From positions 16,694-26,059 of the forward strand of contig DEHO01000020.1 in NCBI GenBank assembly GCA_002351955.1: a DNA stretch of 9,366 nucleotides, given 5' to 3'. How positions within the stretch are numbered: position 1 is the stretch's first letter; every line of letters starts with the position of its first letter. The notes beneath the pieces are model-generated. The model was not told the DNA's origin and did not search any database. It was given only the letters and a program-made list of their open reading frames with translations. The stretch comes from Flavobacteriales bacterium UBA2798 (GTDB lineage Bacteria; Bacteroidota; Bacteroidia; Flavobacteriales_D; UBA2798). Position numbers and translations under genes: made by a program. Positions 6,671-9,366 of this stretch are shown in pieces.

Positions 6671-8113
6671 TTAACGAGCTTCCTCAGCCTGGTCAGGTCC
6701 ACCACGACCCAAATAGGTCATTACACAGCGGTATCCTACATATGATTTAGCAGAATCCTGGTATTCGAATGAACGACTACCTGTCTGTAAATAGTAAGCG
6801 ATATCCTTCCATGAACCCCCACGAATCACTTTACGCTTTTGCGCTGGTGGGTCATGGTCAAGTGCATCGTAACGACGCTCTGGATTCAAGTCGTGAATGA
6901 TCTCATAGTTCGATTCATCGTAGGCTGTTTCGCACCACTCAGATACGTTTCCTGCCATACAATACAGACCGAAGTCGTTAGGATGGTAAGACGTAACTTT
7001 TACTGTGTGGAATCCACCATCTTCCATGTAACGTCCGCGCATCGGCTTAAAGTTACCAAGGAAACATCCGCGTGCATTACGGATATAAGGACCACCCCAA
7101 GGGTATGGGCTTAAATCAAGACCACCGCGTGCACCGTATTCCCATTCTGCTTCTGTAGGCAAACGGAAATCCTGTACGTAGAATTCTCCCATCGACTCCA
7201 ACCAGAAGTTGAGCAATTGAGTACGCCAAACACAGAACGCTTTTGCCTGAACCCATGTTACTCCCACCACCGGATACTCATCATAAGCCGGATGCCAGAA
7301 ATACATGTTGGTCATTGGGTCATTGAACGAGTAGGTGAAGTCACTGATCCAACAAAGTGTATCAGGATAAACGTTTATGATTTCCTTAATGATGAAACGT
7401 GAACGATCGGTATGGCCACGAATAGCGTTATTCTGCCCCTTTTTGTTTCTATAACCTAAATCCAAGTCACGTCCAACAGGATCTTTTGTGATGGGGTCTT
7501 CAGGGTTAGATAAGGTACGGTGTTCCGGATCCTCAGGATTTGTTTTGATGTTGTAACGACCTTTTTTAGCAGCTGCCTGCAGGTCGATCCAATAATACTC
7601 GAACATGAGTTTACGCACATCAAATTCCTTACGACGATAATAACGTTCGTGGTCGGGAAGGTACATTTCCGATAACAAAGGCATAGAATCGGGGTCGAAG
7701 TACTTTAAGCGGGCAGACCAGTTAAGATCCCACTCAGAAGCATCGAGCTCATTTCCTTCGTCATCATAACGCGGCATCAGGAATTCCTCGGGGAATTCTT
7801 CTGCCAATTTACGGCGAGCAATAGAGTCGCGAACATAGTACACGAATTGACGGTACTCGTTATTCGAAATTTCTGTTTGATCCATATAAAAGGCCTGAAC
7901 AGAAACCGTTTTTGAACGATTCGTGTGCGCCCAGGGCACATCCTGATCACTGGCTCCCATATTATAGCTACCAGCGGGAATATAGAGCATCCCATACGGG
8001 GTGTTCTGATACCAACTCGGGCGGGGAATAACCCCTACCAGTTCACCGTTGTTCCCAGGGGAACAGGCAAACAATGTCACAGCAATTGCTGAATAGAACA
8101 ACAACTTTTTCAT
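6671..8113 (-). CDS. gldK: GldK/PorK, T9SS ring lipoprotein
   Basis: GldK is an outer-membrane-anchored lipoprotein that forms the periplasmic ring with GldN. The 480-aa sequence starts with a lipoprotein signal (KK, hydrophobic stretch, lipobox LFAC with Cys17). The remainder is a formylglycine-generating-enzyme-like (FGE-sulfatase) fold: IPAGSYNMG at about 46-54, DQTEISNNEYRQF, YPVVGVTWVQAKAFC, LPTEAEWEYGARGG at about 315-328, MAGNVSEWC at about 386-394, VIRGGSWKD near 429 and YVGYRC near the end. A long insert (about 100-270) splits the domain, as is normal for GldK. The region after GGSW that carries the catalytic cysteine pair in real FGE has no cysteine, so a structural role is expected. 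Its ATG is preceded by a strong Shine-Dalgarno sequence. It lies 97 bases after porP and 62 bases before gldL. Start and family are secure. Confidence 0.97.
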   Translation of the reverse strand: MKKLLFYSAIAVTLFACSPGNNGELVGVIPRPSWYQNTPYGMLYIPAGSYNMGASDQDVPWAHTNRSKTVSVQAFYMDQTEISNNEYRQFVYYVRDSIARRKLAEEFPEEFLMPRYDDEGNELDASEWDLNWSARLKYFDPDSMPLLSEMYLPDHERYYRRKEFDVRKLMFEYYWIDLQAAAKKGRYNIKTNPEDPEHRTLSNPEDPITKDPVGRDLDLGYRNKKGQNNAIRGHTDRSRFIIKEIINVYPDTLCWISDFTYSFNDPMTNMYFWHPAYDEYPVVGVTWVQAKAFCVWRTQLLNFWLESMGEFYVQDFRLPTEAEWEYGARGGLDLSPYPWGGPYIRNARGCFLGNFKPMRGRYMEDGGFHTVKVTSYHPNDFGLYCMAGNVSEWCETAYDESNYEIIHDLNPERRYDALDHDPPAQKRKVIRGGSWKDIAYYLQTGSRSFEYQDSAKSYVGYRCVMTYLGRGGPDQAEEAR

Positions 8114-8116
8114 GCT

Positions 8117-8124
8117 ACCTCCTT
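8117..8124 (-). promoter_or_regulatory. Strong Shine-Dalgarno sequence of gldK
   Basis: AAGGAGGT on the minus strand lies four bases (counting from GGAGG) before the gldK ATG at 8113. Bacteroidota genes seldom carry such a sequence, and the other genes in this window have none this strong. It fixes the gldK start. Confidence 0.75.
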
Positions 8125-8136
8125 AAATTGTTTCTC

Positions 8137-8169
8137 CGGGTTTCGCAACCTCCTGAATCGGAAAGCCCG
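8137..8169 (-). promoter_or_regulatory. Hairpin with second SD-like sequence in the gldK leader
   Basis: On the minus strand CGGGCTTTC (8169-8161) can pair with GAAACCCG (8144-8137) with one bulged base. The stem encloses a 16-base loop that contains AGGAGGTT (8154-8147). The structure lies about 23 bases before the gldK start. A further 6-bp inverted repeat (AATTGT at 8190-8195 with ACAATT at 8205-8210) sits next to the porP stop, with no T tract. These may tune porP-to-gldK expression; this is inference from sequence only. Confidence 0.35.
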
Positions 8170-8212
8170 TGAATGCCTTTAACGCTTTCAATTGTGCGAT
8201 TGTTACAATTAT

Positions 8213-9154
8213 TTATAAAAATCTGACTGTCTTTGACTTAGTAATCTTAACCGGTGGTTTTAGGTTAAAGCAATAGCTCAACATGATCTCATGGCTACCA
8301 CTGCTATAATCACGAATCTCACTAGTGGTTACATCATAAGAGTAACCAATTCTGATCATCCCCGGCATCTTGTCGTTCCCTAAAGGCTGCTGAAAACCTA
8401 ACATAGGTACAATTGCATCCTTGATACGGTAACTCAAACCTCCCCAAACCATGTTCTTCCAAAGCACATTAGCATTGAAATCAAGCTGAGTGGAAGTGAA
8501 ATCAGATTCCAAACGGAAGGAAGGACGAATCATGATATCAGGATTGCTTGGCAACTGGAAATCATATCCTCCCAAAACATAATAGTGACGTGCGTTCTTT
8601 ACATTCAGGTTTACAAGATCCGACTCCGTTAAGTGAGTTGCAGAAAGGCCTGCATACCAATTGGTTGATTTATAATACAGTCCAAAAGCAAGGTCATAGG
8701 TCGATTGTGTCTGACTTCCGTCGGGAATCGAGTTGTCCAGATTAACGGGATCGATAGCAATCCAATCAGGCTTAAGAGAAACTTTCATCAATCCCGCAGA
8801 AATTCCAATCCCTAAGATATCACCATTACCGATACTCAAGTGATATGAATAATTCAAGCGAGCAGAAAAATTATTGAAGAATCCAATCTTATCGCTAAAG
8901 AGCGATAAACCTACACCACCTCTTAATAGGGGTACGGGACCATGAATGTTCATTAGAAAAGTTTTTGGCGCTCCATCGAAACCAGACCACTGGCTGCGGA
9001 AGAAACTGGTTGCGCAGATCTTGTTGTCAATCCCAGTGTAACCAGGGTTGATCGACAAACGATCATACATAAACTGAGACAATTGATAATCCTGCTGACC
9101 ATAGGCAACAGAACCCATTACAATCGCTCCCATAGAGAGTAAAAACTTCCTCAT
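8213..9154 (-). CDS. porP: PorP/SprF-family outer-membrane protein of the T9SS
   Basis: Members of this family are outer-membrane beta-barrel proteins needed for type IX export or surface attachment of particular substrates. The 313-aa product has a signal peptide (RK, hydrophobic core, probable cut after AYG at residue 19). It then shows the family opening QFMYDRLSINPGYTG at about 27-41 and SQWSGFDGAPKT at about 54-65. Alternating aromatic/aliphatic beta strands follow throughout, with the typical closing segment SGSHEIMLSYCFN near 286-298. A short basic tail (KITKSKTVRFL) ends the protein. Position directly in front of gldK matches the porP-porK-porL-porM-porN order of Porphyromonas, so I favour the core PorP over one of the accessory SprF-like paralogues that many genomes carry. 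It is probably the first gene of the operon. The symbol porP rests on position as well as similarity. Confidence 0.9.
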   Translation of the reverse strand: MRKFLLSMGAIVMGSVAYGQQDYQLSQFMYDRLSINPGYTGIDNKICATSFFRSQWSGFDGAPKTFLMNIHGPVPLLRGGVGLSLFSDKIGFFNNFSARLNYSYHLSIGNGDILGIGISAGLMKVSLKPDWIAIDPVNLDNSIPDGSQTQSTYDLAFGLYYKSTNWYAGLSATHLTESDLVNLNVKNARHYYVLGGYDFQLPSNPDIMIRPSFRLESDFTSTQLDFNANVLWKNMVWGGLSYRIKDAIVPMLGFQQPLGNDKMPGMIRIGYSYDVTTSEIRDYSSGSHEIMLSYCFNLKPPVKITKSKTVRFL

Positions 9155-9294
9155 ATAAAGTAGATGTTACTTTATTTACACGGTTTAGATTTGGATGGAA
9201 TACTCCATTCAAAGTCCGGTAAAGTTAAGTAAAAATTATTCCCGAAAAAAAATTTCGCAACATTTTCACAAAATTTTGAACAATCTTTTAAGAA
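9155..9294 (-). promoter_or_regulatory. Probable promoter region of the porP-gldKLMN operon
   Basis: This is a 140-base, very AT-rich gap upstream of porP with no gene. On the minus strand TAACTTTA (9227-9220) is close to the Bacteroidota -7 element TAnnTTTG, but no well-spaced -33 TTG is evident. A perfect 10-bp palindrome CAAAATTTTG (9269-9278) and a T8 run (9251-9244) lie further upstream. The palindrome could be an operator or part of the end of the upstream transcript. The assignment as promoter is mainly from context. Confidence 0.35.
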
Positions 9295-9366
9295 TCAGGA
9301 AAGTTTTTGATAAGTCCTCCACCAAAGGTCAGGCATCTCACCCTCAGAGGCTTGCAGATAATCCTG
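9295..9366 (-). CDS. Possible C-terminal tail of an unidentified upstream gene
   Basis: From the right edge, one minus-strand frame is open for 23 codons to a TGA at 9297-9295. It ends in a protein-like sequence (EGEMPDLWWRTYQKLS). A second frame is open for a similar length, so the choice of frame is uncertain. No family can be recognised. If real, it would be the gene before porP on the same strand. Confidence 0.3.
   Translation of the reverse strand, partial: QDYLQASEGEMPDLWWRTYQKLS

Noticed and set aside
6671..8113. GldK as an active formylglycine-generating enzyme
   Set aside because: The cysteine pair of real FGE is missing from the segment after GGSW, and the operon context is the T9SS ring.
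8112..8149. Short TTG-initiated leader peptide ending in an ATGA overlap with the gldK start
   Set aside because: The AGGAGG sequence directly abuts the TTG, leaving no proper spacing, and twelve codons are too few to judge. It probably arises by chance.
1..9366. CRISPR array, tRNA/rRNA, insertion sequence or phage features
   Set aside because: No regularly spaced repeats, no transposase or integrase-like frames and no RNA gene signatures were seen. The gaps are short and AT-rich.

Overview
The window comes from a Bacteroidota chromosome. It carries the core of a type IX secretion system (T9SS) / gliding-motility apparatus, which is confined to that phylum. Base composition is moderate and AT-leaning, and most starts have A-rich leaders rather than Shine-Dalgarno sequences, which fits the phylum. 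I cannot name the genus. Every supported gene is on the minus strand, so transcription runs from high to low coordinates. Layout in reading order: (1) 9295-9366, a possible C-terminal tail of an unidentified upstream gene. (2) 9155-9294, an AT-rich gap that probably holds the operon promoter. (3) 8213-9154, a PorP/SprF-family outer-membrane protein. (4) 6671-8113, gldK, the lipoprotein of the periplasmic ring. (5) 5793-6608, gldL, and (6) 4005-5732, gldM, the two inner-membrane motor subunits. (7) 3006-3974, gldN, the ring partner of GldK. (8) 2958-2987, a strong hairpin terminator ending this porP-gldK-gldL-gldM-gldN unit. (9) 1037-2764, a second full-length gldM paralogue, followed by its own terminator at 955-997. 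(10) 2-928, the N-terminal 309 codons of an ABC-F ATPase, cut by the left window edge. How the genes work together (family knowledge): a GldL pentamer encloses the transmembrane helices of a GldM dimer and forms a proton-driven motor. The periplasmic arm of GldM reaches the GldK/GldN ring under the outer membrane. PorP/SprF proteins sit in the outer membrane and take part in substrate export or attachment. Both GldM copies here keep the N-terminal Arg9. GldL keeps the conserved charged or ionisable residues (Lys30, His33, Glu48, Glu58), so the motor core looks functional. The most unusual element is the second GldM. It has exactly the same length (575 aa) and is about three quarters identical by hand alignment, nearly unchanged in the membrane segment but divergent just after it and at the C-terminus. 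It is separated from the core operon by a terminator and has clearly less biased arginine codons. That suggests an old, retained, more weakly expressed paralogue that could pair with the single GldL or form mixed motors.
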